Shown here one piece after another: positions 37,180 through 48,900 of a stretch of DNA of 64,000 bases. The notes under the pieces were generated by a model. The model had not been told where the DNA came from. It searched no databases and saw only the letters and a list, made by a program, of their open reading frames with translations. The translations under genes and the position numbers were made by a program. Every line of letters begins with the position of its first letter. Within the stretch, counting starts at the first letter, position 1. The stretch comes from Chrysoperla carnea (lineage: Eukaryota > Arthropoda > Insecta > Neuroptera > Chrysopidae): the NCBI RefSeq assembly GCF_905475395.1, contig NC_058342.1:37566640-37630639 (forward strand), given 5' to 3'.

Positions 37180-37650
37180 ACATGTTGTTGTGTCTATGTC
37201 AATGTCAAGTAAACAATGTGACATCACAGGTATGCAAAACTATCCTCCTTGAAAATTGTTTAAAATCCTCGTTATACCTTTTTCTCTTGTCATTGAAGCT
37301 TCTTTTAAAGATTTTCCCTTGTGTTGTGGTCTTCTCAGCGTCCTTGTGTAACATCCAGCAAAAGTTTGCAATATTTGATGATATTTCTCTCCATGTTCTT
37401 CACTGAAATCCCCGAGATTTTCTGGTAAGAAGTCCAGGTGAGATTTTTAAGCTCATGTTGCATTCCAATTTCCTGAAATTATTTAACATGTTTTCCATTA
37501 ATTGGACGTAGTCTAAACTTTTCTTATTGCCCAGAAAATTTTTAACAACTTTTTTGAAAGAAACCCATGCTTCCTTTTCTTCAAAGTGCATATAAAGTTC
37601 TTTAAGGTATGCTCGTGATATGACGAGTTCGTTCTCAACCCAAGACTCTC
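37180..37650 (-). pseudogene. Broken ORF of a repetitive, mobile-element-associated arthropod protein
   Basis: On the minus strand, EKEAWVSFKKVVKNFLGNKK and then LECNMSLKI are read in one frame (37400-37591); after a shift, HLDFLPENLG and SEEHGEKYHQ are read in another. From memory, this order (AWxSFKxVxxNFLGN, MSLKIHFL, HLDFFPENLG, SEEHGERFHQ) belongs to a highly repeated uncharacterised protein in aphids, wasps and other arthropods, probably part of a transposable element. The frame break and short deletion make it a pseudogene. The overlapping plus-strand frame at 37182-37406 is a shadow. Confidence 0.6.
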
Positions 37651-38397
37651 AAGGTCATGGCGATTACGTTTGATGGATTTTTGTCATTATTTTTCCGTTA
37701 ATCAGCACCTCAAAATCTAGGAAAAACTATTATTCAATTTCAGTCAATTTTACGCATACATACCTGTGGTTCTATCGTTAACAAAAACAATCAAATATTT
37801 GGCATATCAACGGTTTGCGGTAATCGAATAATTTCTCGTAAAGCAGATTGTTTACTGATCGCCTAAATCTTACCATTCCACATCTCAGATGTCAGATCTC
37901 AGATAAGTGTTCACCGATCGAATATTAATATTTAATTTGAACTTTGTTAATGTCATTGATACTTGTTCACATTCTAGTACATAACCTCAAAATGAAATGG
38001 CGGTATATTTAAAAATGATACAGTTTACATAATGGAGTCTTATTTATATAAATAATAAAGTGCAGATGCATTATTATCATGATCATTATCATTATCACTC
38101 ATGACAATCGATTGTAAATAAAATTTGAATTTAATTAAACATATCTAAATTTAATTTAATACAATAAGTACAATTTTAAATAAATATCATTTTAGACCAA
38201 TCATTTTAGACGAAAAAAGTGTAAATCAAGAATTTTTTTGTACCTCGAGCTATGGGGTCAATGTTCAGGAAGGTCCATATATCAAAATCTACATCTAACT
38301 AAGTGTCGAGGTACAAAAAAATTCTTTTTGAAATACTAAAATGATTCGTCTAACATAAATATATATAAAATAAATGATATATTTATTAAAGATTATA

Positions 38398-38592
38398 CAG
38401 TGGAGTCTTGGTAATCCATTCAGTAAACTCATTTTCGTTTCTCGGAAAAATGTCCGTCTTTTTGTTTATATACCATGTATATATGAAATATATCAAGGTA
38501 TACTAAGTTAGTCCCAAGTCTGTAACGCTAAAAATATTGATGCTACCAACAAAAATTTGGTTTGGGTCTTAAAAATTAGTGAGACTCTACTG
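38398..38592. mobile_element. fam-5 MITE with a fam-6 fragment inside
   Basis: Left CAGTGGAGTCTTGGTAATCC and right ATTAGTGAGACTCTACTG are imperfect terminal inverted repeats flanked by TA at the left. Positions 38460-38560 are the fam-6 5' part (ACCATGTATATATGAAATAT, GGTATACTAAG, AAAAATATTGATGCTAC). The other fam-5 copy (54957-55495) lacks this segment, so fam-6 probably inserted into fam-5. Confidence 0.65.
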
Positions 38593-38877
38593 GTACTGGT
38601 ACCGTATTATTAGAAATAAGTTATAAATTTTTTAAATAATAATATAACATATCTACTTACCTACCTACCTACATAAAATATCTTATGTAAAACTTTTTGA
38701 TTTATTGCCAACATTTCATCAATTTTGCTGAACAAACGATCGACCTGGACTTAAACATAAATTATAAATTAATTATTTGTTAATTACTAATATTAATTAT
38801 TACTATTACTATTTAATAAATGAATACATCATCATGTTATATGTTATGTGATTGTAATTTAAAGAGGTACCAGTTAC

Positions 38878-39210
38878 AAGTGGTTCGGCTGTCACGTGAC
38901 TAATCAACTTATCAACTAGGCAATTTGTATGACGTAAATGTAAGAAAATGCTTTAAAAATATCGAAAAAGCGTCAAAAATCAAAGTTTTTTTTATGTTTT
39001 CTTTTTGGAAATCGCCGTAAGGAGGTAATGTTCTTTTTTTTTGCATAAAAAAAATCTGTGATAAATGAATCATGATGAAAACTTTATTAAGCTCATTTAC
39101 CGATTAATTTTTGCCCCGCAAGAGGCCTCAAAACTTTGTGATCAAGGGACTTTGAAATATCATTTAAAAAATGAACATTCGCCATACTTGCTCAAACAGC
39201 CGCACCACTT
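38878..39210. mobile_element. fam-7 MITE, second copy, 333 bp
   Basis: Ends AAGTGGTTCGGCTGT and ACAGCCGCACCACTT. Colinear with 12959-13251 but about 40 bp longer. Confidence 0.8.
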
Positions 39211-39374
39211 TAAAAAGTAACAAACTCAACTAGAAGCCTTCCTGCGTTTAATTCAAGTTGGTTTTGATTCCAATCCTTAAAGGCTTCAATATAATCATAG
39301 ATTATATTTATAATATAAATGATATTCCATTCCATTTCTCTTTGGAAATGTTTGTTCTTAAAAATGTTAAAGTT

Positions 39375-39635
39375 GCGATTTCATGGTGACGCTTGACGTC
39401 AGCTTCTACCGTCAAATTTGATCACATGGTATAATTTTGATCAAAGCGCCATCTACATAAAAGGCAGTAATAGAGCTGAAAGTTTTTGAGTTTTAATTAA
39501 TTGACGCTGGTATCATTATAATAAAAAACATAGTTAACTTGAAGCTTGGCGCTTGACGCTACAGTTTGACGCTCAGATTTGACGCTGCTCTTTATCTAGA
39601 TGGCATTCTAGCGCCAAGGGTCACCATGAAATCGT
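39375..39635. mobile_element. fam-10 MITE, 261 bp
   Basis: Left CGATTTCATGGTGACGCTTG and right CAAGGGTCACCATGAAATCG are 20-base inverted repeats with one mismatch. The interior is rich in TTGACGCT words. Related debris lies at 4015-4060, 4235-4350, 22036-22145 and 34144-34260. Confidence 0.82.
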
Positions 39636-39697
39636 ACAAATCATCAGCATCATGTAAAACAGTGATTTAATAAAAGCCTGCATCTCGAATCCATATA

Positions 39698-39903
39698 ACA
39701 AGGACGTGAAATTCCTATTCCGAGCTATAAACGCCCGTGACTGAATTCACGGTGTCAATCTGGCCGAAGTCTAGTCTTCGGTTGTTGCGTACTTTGTTAG
39801 GTGATTGCAATTGTTTTCAATCACTTTCAATTGAGAACTGGAACTCGTTCAGATAGGCGCCTTTTTTCCTGATATCCGCTCCACTCGAGTTTCACGTCTT
39901 TAT
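39698..39903. mobile_element. fam-8 MITE, second copy
   Basis: Ends AAGGACGTGAAATTC and GAGTTTCACGTCTTTAT. Shorter than 15347-15597 but colinear. It lies only about 60 bp after the fam-10 element. Confidence 0.75.
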
Positions 39904-40574
39904 GATATGGGTTCGTGGCCTACATATTAACATTACAGGAGGTGCACATGCACTATTCAACTGTATTGTAGTGCAACTGTAACTGTAAAAGTTGCATGTG
40001 TTGCACTATTTATATTTGTATTGAAAGTAAGTGTACAAGACAACAAGACAACAACAAACAAGTACAGTATGTTAGTTCAGTGGTTTACAATTACAACTAA
40101 TAAGATAGACATCGAAATACAAAAATTGATCTGTATTATTATTTACTACCTTGATACCCGCTCGCTTTACTGCTCTTTAAAAGTAAAAAACCAACGCTTT
40201 ATAGCTTTCCCCTCTCTTGATCTCACTTATCGCTCTTCCATAACACTCAAAGTGATTGTTTTACACAGCTAAAATATATGCAGTTTTCAATTTTTTTGAG
40301 TGTAAAATAGTCTCAGAAAATATGCTCATGAATTGTTTTACATTTACAATTTTAAATTTATGGTTAAAAATGATGAACATAGATGGAGCAGTAAAAATAT
40401 CAGATAAAATTTAATTTTTTGAATAATTTTTGTTAAAAATATATCTTTATAAAGTATAGCTCATGTGTTATTCTGATGTATGAGCTATCTATATTGTTGT
40501 ACAGTTTTATTCAAATCTTGATATTTATAATATATAAGGATTACGTAGACGTAGGTATTTACTATAATTATAAG

Positions 40575-40660
40575 TAGATAGATAGGTAGGTAAGTAGGTA
40601 GGTAGGTAGGTAGGTAGGTAGGTAGGTAGATAGATAGAAAGATAGATAGATAGATAGATA
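40575..40660 (+). repeat. (TAGG/TAGA)n microsatellite
   Basis: A TAGG run changes to TAGA (GATA) units within one array. Confidence 0.9.
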
Positions 40661-40878
40661 TATTATAAATAATATTGTTGTTGTTCTTGTTCTCTTGTAT
40701 TGTATTGTAATGACAATCATTATCATTAAATAATAATTAAATAATTGTAAATATATACATATTTAATTGTAATATAAATGAATTCAATGTAGTTCTAACG
40801 TTCTAGTTTTAAGATTTAATTAGCTCTAATCAATTCAAATACACACATACAAACTAGTTAGTGCCCATGAGCTTATAT

Positions 40879-40929
40879 ATACAGGATGTTCTGTTTTATT
40901 TTTGGTATTAATAATAGAACAGCCTGTAT
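40879..40929. mobile_element. Minimal fam-2-like element, about 50 bp
   Basis: TATACAGGATGTTCTGTT and AATAGAACAGCCTGTATA face each other with only about 15 bases between. It looks like two TIRs with the interior deleted. Its right end overlaps the left end of the fam-14 element. Confidence 0.55.
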
Positions 40930-41136
40930 AGAGGAGACAAACCATAAAAAACTACCTGTAAACTAAATAAATTTTGTTATCATCTGTCTCTGTCTAGTGG
41001 AAACAACAGTTACCGCAACTATATCTATCAAAATAACGCTCGGTAGTATCTGTCTCTGTCAGATAACAACTATCACGCGTCTACCTATCTCTTTTATTTT
41101 TGCTGTCAGGTTTTATGTTGGGTTGTCTCCTCTATA
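40927..41136. mobile_element. fam-14 MITE, 210 bp
   Basis: Left TATAGAGGAGACAAACC and right GGGTTGTCTCCTCTATA are inverted repeats, followed inward by ATAAAA...ACCTG and CAGGTTTTAT. The interior carries two ATCTGTCTCTGTC copies. No second full copy was noticed. Confidence 0.7.
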
Positions 41137-41471
41137 TACAGTTTGGCAAGCAGCTCGTTAGCCATTTTAAGTAAAAAGATTTTTCATGAACGTTCTTATG
41201 TAGAAAATAAAGAGAGAATGTGTACTGTGTGTGATGCGTGATGTATCGTATGTGTACAACTTCAATTGATATAAAAGTGATGAGACAGATCGCTTGTATT
41301 CATGTATACACATACGCAATACATTTCCTGAAGACTCTTTCTTTGTCTTATACATAAGAACGTCCATAAATACTCTTCTTACTTCATATATTTTAAATGG
41401 GTAACGAGATGGTTGCCAAACTTTATATAACCTCTTTGGTTAGTACACAGTTATTACCAATACCTACACTT

Positions 41472-41628
41472 CTATGGAGGGTAGAGGAAAGGAGAATCAT
41501 CTTTGTATATGAAAGGTGTCCACGAAAAGCAGAAAATTGGAAAAACTGTTTTTTTTCTGTTTTTTAGATGGACACTTTTTTACTGAAACCCCTTTTTAAG
41601 ATTACCTTCCTTACGTATACCCTCCATG
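41472..41628. mobile_element. fam-11 MITE, short copy
   Basis: TATGGAGGGTAGAGGAAAGG and CCTTCCTTACGTATACCCTC with CAT are imperfect inverted ends. The interior has inverted words GGTGTCCACGAAAAGCAGAA and ATGGACACTTTTT. Confidence 0.6.
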
Positions 41629-42522
41629 CTCTATTCCAAATGATAACACGATACAATTCAATCTTTTGAAAATTTTTATTAAATATCTCAATAAAATTTA
41701 AGACAATGTTTTTTAAATTCAAATAAACCCTACTCTATTGCTCTCTTTGTCAGCAAAAGTACGAACAAAATTGAACAAAGCCCTTATTTTATCTAAGCCT
41801 ACTTACGCAATATTTGAAGGCCCCCTAACAAATTGGTCTGCAACTGAACAAACTCATCTATCTTATTTAATGAATAATTAAGCTTTTATTAATTAATTAA
41901 TACTTTATATATTATATTATTATTAATTTATTATTTTATTTAATTCAAATATTTATAATAATTTTCAAACAAACAACATACATACATACATACATACATT
42001 TTATTATTATTATGAATTAATTAATTAATTAATTAATTAATTTAAAATGCAATTAATTGCATTTAATAAGTATTAAATAAAAGTATAAACACAATAAAAT
42101 GTTTACATTATAAAGTAGGTCTTATATAATATGTAATATTATTTATTTATTTATTAATTATTATATATTTATTTAAAAAGGTACCTGCGATCAAAATAAT
42201 AAATCTGTATTATTATTATTATTATTATTATTCATTAATTATAATGTGATGTCATGTAAAATAATATAATATTATTAATTAATTACTTATGTATTCTTAT
42301 TATTATTATTATTAAAATTCAATTTAATTCAATAGAAACAACAATTCATTGTATTTATATTTTACAAAAATTGATTGTATTTATTAATAATAAATTTATT
42401 ATAATAAAGTAAATATTTATTATATATTGCCTTCCTATATACCTACCTACCTACCTACTTACCTACCTGCTATTATTATTACTTAAAGTTCTCGATCACA
42501 ATAAACACAAAATTTTATTGCC

Positions 42523-42670
42523 TGTTCTAGACATAAAAAGTGAGGTCGAGTTCGTAAATGAGCAACATAGGTCTCATCTTGTAAAGCGTTATTAGGTCCG
42601 TAGGATTCATCTTGTAAACCGTTTAAACAACTTTTGTTTCAAACATTTTTTCGGAAACGTTATTGTATAC
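42523..42670 (+). repeat. fam-6 repeat, 3' part
   Basis: AAAAGTGAGGTCGAGTTCG, GTAAATGAGCAACATAGGT and CATCTTGTAAACCGTT match the 3' half of the copy at 51389-51790 and the inverted fragment at 1-165. Confidence 0.7.
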
Positions 42671-43409
42671 TCGTGAAAGCGCATATGGTATGTATTATAC
42701 GGGAATATCAGTCATACGTGTGTGACAGGTATGCATGTCTATCTATCTAAGAGTGGCTATCTCTCTTTGTTTATATGAAAAAATAAACGATTCTGTAATC
42801 AAATCTATCTATACATGGTATTTCAACAATTATCTCAGTTAATTGTTTGTTTTCACTTGTTTATTATCTTTGGTTGGAGTACATGGTGTGCTATCTATAC
42901 TGAACTAAATAAAACTATCATAAATTTTTTATATAGAAGGTAGAAACCATCTTTATTATCCGAATGCTGTGCCATCTATGAATAATAAACAAAATTATCA
43001 ATAATTTTGTACATCCACAGCCAACAAAATATTTACAGATGTTACCACCAATCATAAAATGAATACGATTTTTGCATTTTCCAGGTTGAAATTAGTCTAG
43101 GAAATGATTTTCATCCAAATCGGAGCCAAACATTTTACTCGATGTTTTTAATTTTCTGAGGCCATCCCCCCCTTTGAAAAAATTCGAAAAATCGAAAGAA
43201 CTTTTTGCTCTCCAATTTCGCCCGAACTTAGTATAAAAGGTAATTTGGACCCAAAAAATACAAAAATCGTATTCATTTGATGATTCAATTCTTAGTTTTT
43301 GATGGTTTTAAAATTATCATCGTTATTACTTCAGAAGCTCGAGTGCTTTATTAAAAAACATTTGCCCAACAAAAGAATAACATAACAATGAGATACTTAC
43401 GAAATAAGC

Positions 43410-43612
43410 ATAGAGATTATACCATAGAGACGTATAGACATAGGAAACGCAATAAGTGAATTCTTGACCGCTGTGAGAGAAGAAGGACGTGACGGAACTT
43501 GTAGATGTATAAGAGACACGAACGCACCTATATGTACCTACCTTATGTATCTTTCTCTACTGCAACTAATGGTTTAAGCGGCGACTTTGCAGCTAGATGG
43601 TACTATCTTTAT
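43410..43612. mobile_element. fam-1 MITE, second full-length copy, inverted relative to 24634
   Basis: Degraded ends ATAGAGATTATACCATAGAG and CTAGATGGTACTATCTTTAT. The interior GACATAGGAAACGCAATAAG, TTCTTGACCGCTGTGAGAG and ACGAACGCACCTATATG is the reverse complement order of 24634-24850. Confidence 0.8.
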
Positions 43613-43980
43613 GGAAATAAAAAGAGATTGTGGTAGTGATTAGTGAGTGCTTCACTTCTTCTAGAGTAGGATATACTCGGCGAGGATAATCCGAAAGAAT
43701 GTGGATGGCGGATGAAAGGTTATAAATTATAATTAAGTGCTAAATTTTGCGCACTTAGCATGAACACTAAGTAGTGTATTAGCATTATTAAATAGGAATA
43801 GTAGTAACAATAAGTAGCTGCTAGCAAAGTATCAAACAAAGTATGAACAAATTTAATTGTAGTATATTATACATAGAATGATTATATATAACTTCTTTGA
43901 TATTATATTACAGTACAGAAGTTAGTACTGACTTGATTTATCAAGTACTTACTGCTACCTTACAAAGTGACTGGCGTTGT

Positions 43981-44012
43981 GTGTGTATGTGTGTGTGTGT
44001 GTGTGTGTATGT
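43981..44012 (+). repeat. (TG)n microsatellite
   Basis: About 16 TG dinucleotides with two TATG interruptions. Confidence 0.9.
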
Positions 44013-44699
44013 GCACTAAACTATAATTATAACTGTTATATTATATTTATATTATATTTACATTACATACAAATCAGAGGATGTATATAATATAATGTAT
44101 TCATTTATATTAGATAAATATAATGGTACAAACTCACTTACTCACCTATAATTAAATGAATATTGAAGTTTTTATTATCTGTGTTTATTATTAATTAATT
44201 AAATATAATATAATGTAATATATATAATATAAAATTAAATAAAATTAGTAATTAAGATATATATTTTTATAATATTCTACAACTATTTAGTAAATAATAA
44301 TAAATACAAATACAAATTAATTAGAAGATTATATATGTAGATACTATGTACCTACTAAAGTATTTATTATTGTAACTTATTTATTATAGATATGTAATAT
44401 GTATATAGTACAATGAAACTAAATAACTGAAAGGAAAAAATTAATGCATCTTTGAAATTTTATTTATTAGTTGTTTATTAAGGTGTAAACACTTCGTAAA
44501 AAAAAGTTCCACCTCTCAGGAACATATCTGCTTTTTTGGGTTAATCAGTTTTTTACAAATTACTAAAATATTTTTCTTTCCTCTCATAAACACTATGTTC
44601 CTCTTATATTTTAAATATTAAAATTGCCATCCAATTTCTATCAATAAAAATAAATATTATACTCACTAATCAAGAAAGGAAAAAATCAATCACTTCAGT

Positions 44700-45357
44700 T
44701 TATCTGCACGGAACGTCCAATGTTATAGCGGTTGTGGAAATTTTATTTGCATGTAAGTTTTTTTGCCACTCTAAATGAGGATTTTTGAAAATTTAGCTCA
44801 AGGTTTTGAAAAGGGGGATGAAATTTTTTGGATACATTAAATAAAATAGATCAATTGAAAAACTATATTACCGATTTTAAAAGTTTCTTGTATTACTATT
44901 TTCAAAAAATTTATTCTTCAAGGGGGTGAAAGTTTATATGAAACTTTGTCATTATTGAGGTTAGAAATGTAAAACTTAATATATGAGCTCATGGTTTGAG
45001 ACCAAAGTTTATTTTACTTTTTTCATAAAAATTCATTCTTTAAGAGGATCCATATAATTCGGTAATCAATATAAAATAACTTCGTAATTTTGGTGGTGCA
45101 AAGGAGATTATAGTTTGTATGAAAATTCGTCATTTTTGAATTAACTACTTAACCGATTTTAAAAATTATTTCACTTGTAGAAAGTTACAATATCAGTGAG
45201 TATTATGGGAAAAATTTCATTTTCAAAATTTTCAGATCCATAAAATTGTAAACAAAAATAGAGGATAAGTGAGGGCAAGGGAAGTGAGGGCTATTACGCG
45301 GTAATCTTTATTTTTAAAGTAGAAATTGCTCAGCAAAGCGGGCGGGTATCTGCTAGT
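44700..45357 (+). mobile_element. Possible Helitron or other retro/rolling-circle element tail
   Basis: A non-coding segment with repeated ACCGATTTTAAAA words ends in a GC-rich stretch, GCAAAGCGGGCGGGTATCTG, followed by CTAGT. Helitron 3' ends carry a short GC-rich hairpin and CTRR before a host T. The hairpin here is weak (about four pairs, AGCA/TGCT) and the 5' TC end was not found. Confidence 0.3.
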
Positions 45358-45915
45358 TAATTAATAAATATAATATTTAGATATATTTTATTTAAAATAA
45401 ACTATAATTATATAAATTATCAAGTATCAACTATCAACTATAAATATAACTAGAATAAAGCATGAATAAAGCATCAATAACATTCAAATTTAAAAGCTTT
45501 GTTTTGTTAGATATAATTTAAGTTTTTATTGAATCTGTTTATTAATATGTATTAATAAAAAATATAATATAATATGTATGTATATAATATGTAAGTAAGT
45601 ATGTATGCGCATGTGTGTGTTAAAATGTATATAAATTAAGTTAAGTATGTAGTTGGTAGGTAGGTAGGTAGTTATTTAGGTAATATTATGTATTTGGTTC
45701 TTTATTTATTTTTTATTTAAATCTTTTAAATTTAAAAGCAGCATATTTAACTTTAATAAATATGATTATGAACATTAATTAATTAAACATATTACATCAT
45801 TACATTACATTACATTACATTACATTTATTAAAACTAAAGTACATTTATAATTAAATTGTATTTGTAAGTAAGTAAGTAAGTAAGTATTGTAATTGTAAA
45901 TATTATTAACTTTAT

Positions 45916-48900
45916 TTAATTTAATTTTAAAATAGATATCATTGCAACAACCAGTGAAGTAGTTATGATCAGTGGTGATTCGATGTTTACCATTGGAGCA
46001 CCTCCTAAAAACAAATAAATACTTTCATTATTATTCAATTCTTAAGGTAGTACGACCGCTAAAACAAGCATAGACGTGGGCTTCAAATTATTTGTACCTT
46101 ATTTTAACTTATACGGATTTACACGAAAAAAGAATAAAATTGTTCGATATCTGCCTTGTTTTTCGAAATATCGAAAGATTAATAGTAAAAAAATTTACAT
46201 TTTTCGATATTTCTAGGCTAGCCACCTGAACGTTTCTCTATAATCTCAGTAAGCACCTAATATGGTATGTATTTGATAAAATGACCATGAGTAAGTAGTA
46301 GGTGAACAGGTGATGTGATAAATGATGGATGGTAGGTAGGTAGGTAGGTAGGTAAGAAGGTAGGTTGTAGGTTAGACAACGTTATTATCACATTTAAATC
46401 TCTTCATTTAAATGCCAAGCAACATTACATAATATATATATATATATACTGATGATTTGTGGTTCAACTCATACAAATAATCATTTCCGTTCAATTCTTT
46501 AATACAGTGCAACCTTAATATAACGAATTCTTCAAACAAATTTTTCGTAGTACCCTTGAATTGTCCATAGGAGTAAAAAAAATGTAATAATAAAATACTT
46601 TTTAAGTGTTTATGGAGGAAGCGATGGGAAAATCAGGACGCTCCAACCTTACCATACACTGTCATCCAAACTAAGCTTGCATGCAAAATTCAGCTCAATC
46701 GGAAACCTGGAAGTGGATCAAATTTGACTTGCAAGATTTGATTACAGACAGACAACGGGACAGGTGAAACTAAATAAAAGCTTGTAAAACAACTTTGACA
46801 GCAACCTAACCTCAATATAATAAACCTCTCTTTAACGAATTACTTGATATAACGAATATTTACTGGTTTGCTTCAGATTTGTTATATCAAGACTGCACTG
46901 TATATATTATATGTATTATTATATAAGTATTAAGTATTATATATTTTATATAGGTTAGGTAGGTAGGTAGGTAGGTAGGTAAATAGATAGGTATTTATAA
47001 TAGATATTAAATGAATTTAATACTATAACTACACACTAGCAAAGTTAGAGGTAGTAGATGTAGGCCATAGGTAGGTAGTTGATAGTAGCAAGTAGGTATC
47101 TACTATAATGAACTTATTTATTATTTAGTGGATTGCCAACTGATCAACTATTAACGATATTTTAAATATTAATCATGTTTTTGTATTAGCCTCACTCAAA
47201 TTATACTATTATACAGGTCCGTGGGTGAAAATGATCCAAGGACCAAGGGTGGTCATAGTCAATTAAAACAAGAGACTCTTTTTTCGAGTAAGATAACATT
47301 TAATTAAGCACAAAAAATGTCCACGGTTCTCAAGACTATAAATCCAGATACCAGTGTTTGTGCCCCCCCCCCCCCAAATTCCATTCTAGACCAACGCCTG
47401 TGTTCAGGTAAATTAAAGGTTAAAATATTTGTAATTTTAAATTAAAAATAAGTTTTATTGTATTGCATTGTATCTTCGATATTTTTACTTGTACGTACAA
47501 TTCATATTTTTTCTAGAATTAAATTGAATGCTTTAAAATGATTCTAGTGGCAACGGAATCCTAAGTTTTTGTATTGTTTACTATTACTAGCCGCATTTAT
47601 TTAGATTTAGTGAAGTTTTACATATTACACACCAAAGACGAACAATCATTTCACCTTTAGAAAAAAAAAAAAAACAAGAAAAATGTTGGCAAGCCAACAG
47701 CTACCCGCTTCCTCCTCCAGCACGTTTGGAGCTACTTTATTACAACAGTAGTAAGTAGGTGGTAGGTGGTAGGTGGTAGGTAGCAGGTAATAGTTTAGGT
47801 GGTAGGTAGTGGATATACCCAATAAAACCTCGTTCCTTAATCACATATCAAACATGAGCAGCTGCTTAAACATGCAATATTGTATTCGTAGTCGTAGTCG
47901 AATCTGTTCGAAATGTAAATGTTAATGTTAACTTAAAGGCATGTTATGCGTACTGTGTTTAATACACGCTATGCTACGCTACGAAAGGTGCTACTCTACA
48001 CACTACAAAATTACACTGTTGTTATATCAACAAACTAGTTTTTAAGGTTTTCACCATCAACCACGGATCCAGCTTTCAAAAAAGGTAATGAGCACCGATG
48101 AACTCGTTTATGAGCTATATAGTACATTTTGTACCAACCCTCACCAAGATTTTTTACCGACAGAGTATTTGTAAAATAATAAAACTGTAAAATGTTAGCT
48201 AGTTCACTCAAAATAATTACAAAAGTAAATGTGCGTTTGTTTACACATCTCAGTGACACATTTAGACTCTAAACTACTGAACCAATTTTGATGAAATTTG
48301 TACAACTTCAAATTAAATTAAACGTTCTTTAAATTTAGGTTCTTTTCTTAAATAACAAATTCAAGCTTTGATAAAGATACTGAAGCTAAATACTGAACAG
48401 TCACAAGAATAGTCACTTTGTTACTTGATTGCATTTATCAATTAACTTTAATCTAGCTAATAATTTAATTGAAGTCATTTAACTTAAATCAATAGATATT
48501 CATTAGTTATAAATAATTATTAAGCATAATTATTCAGCAATTATATATGTAACAACATATATAATAACTATGAAAATGGTATTAAGTAATGGTTGTATTT
48601 GTGGTAATAATATTTACTTTATATATTTTTATTTACTTATATTCAATAATACATATTAAATAATATTAATTATTGAATTAAAATAAATAAATAATTATAA
48701 ATATGTTCTATATTTATAATTAAGTATATTATCGATTACAAACAAGGTCTAACTAAAAGTATTAATAAGTACTTAACATACATATAATTAACAATACATC
48801 AAGCAATTCATTACTAATTTATTCATTAAGGTGTTGTATTATGTAATTCTTATTCTTATACTTAGTAGTTATTATAAATATGGATTTTTAATTTTATTCA

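Larger units (their letters stand above)
33733..45915. other. Intergenic DNA downstream of GlcAT-I
   Basis: A 12-kb repeat-dominated region without a complete gene. Besides the annotated elements it holds fam-10-like words at 34144-34260, an AT-rich stretch with AATTATATAATA-type runs at 36720-37160, a CACTA repeat at about 37034-37060, and long AT-rich low-complexity DNA at 41840-42480 and 44030-44420. A segment at 36225-36345 (GGGGCCC, CTCGGGGACC) resembles the tail of a DNA transposon. Confidence 0.55.
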
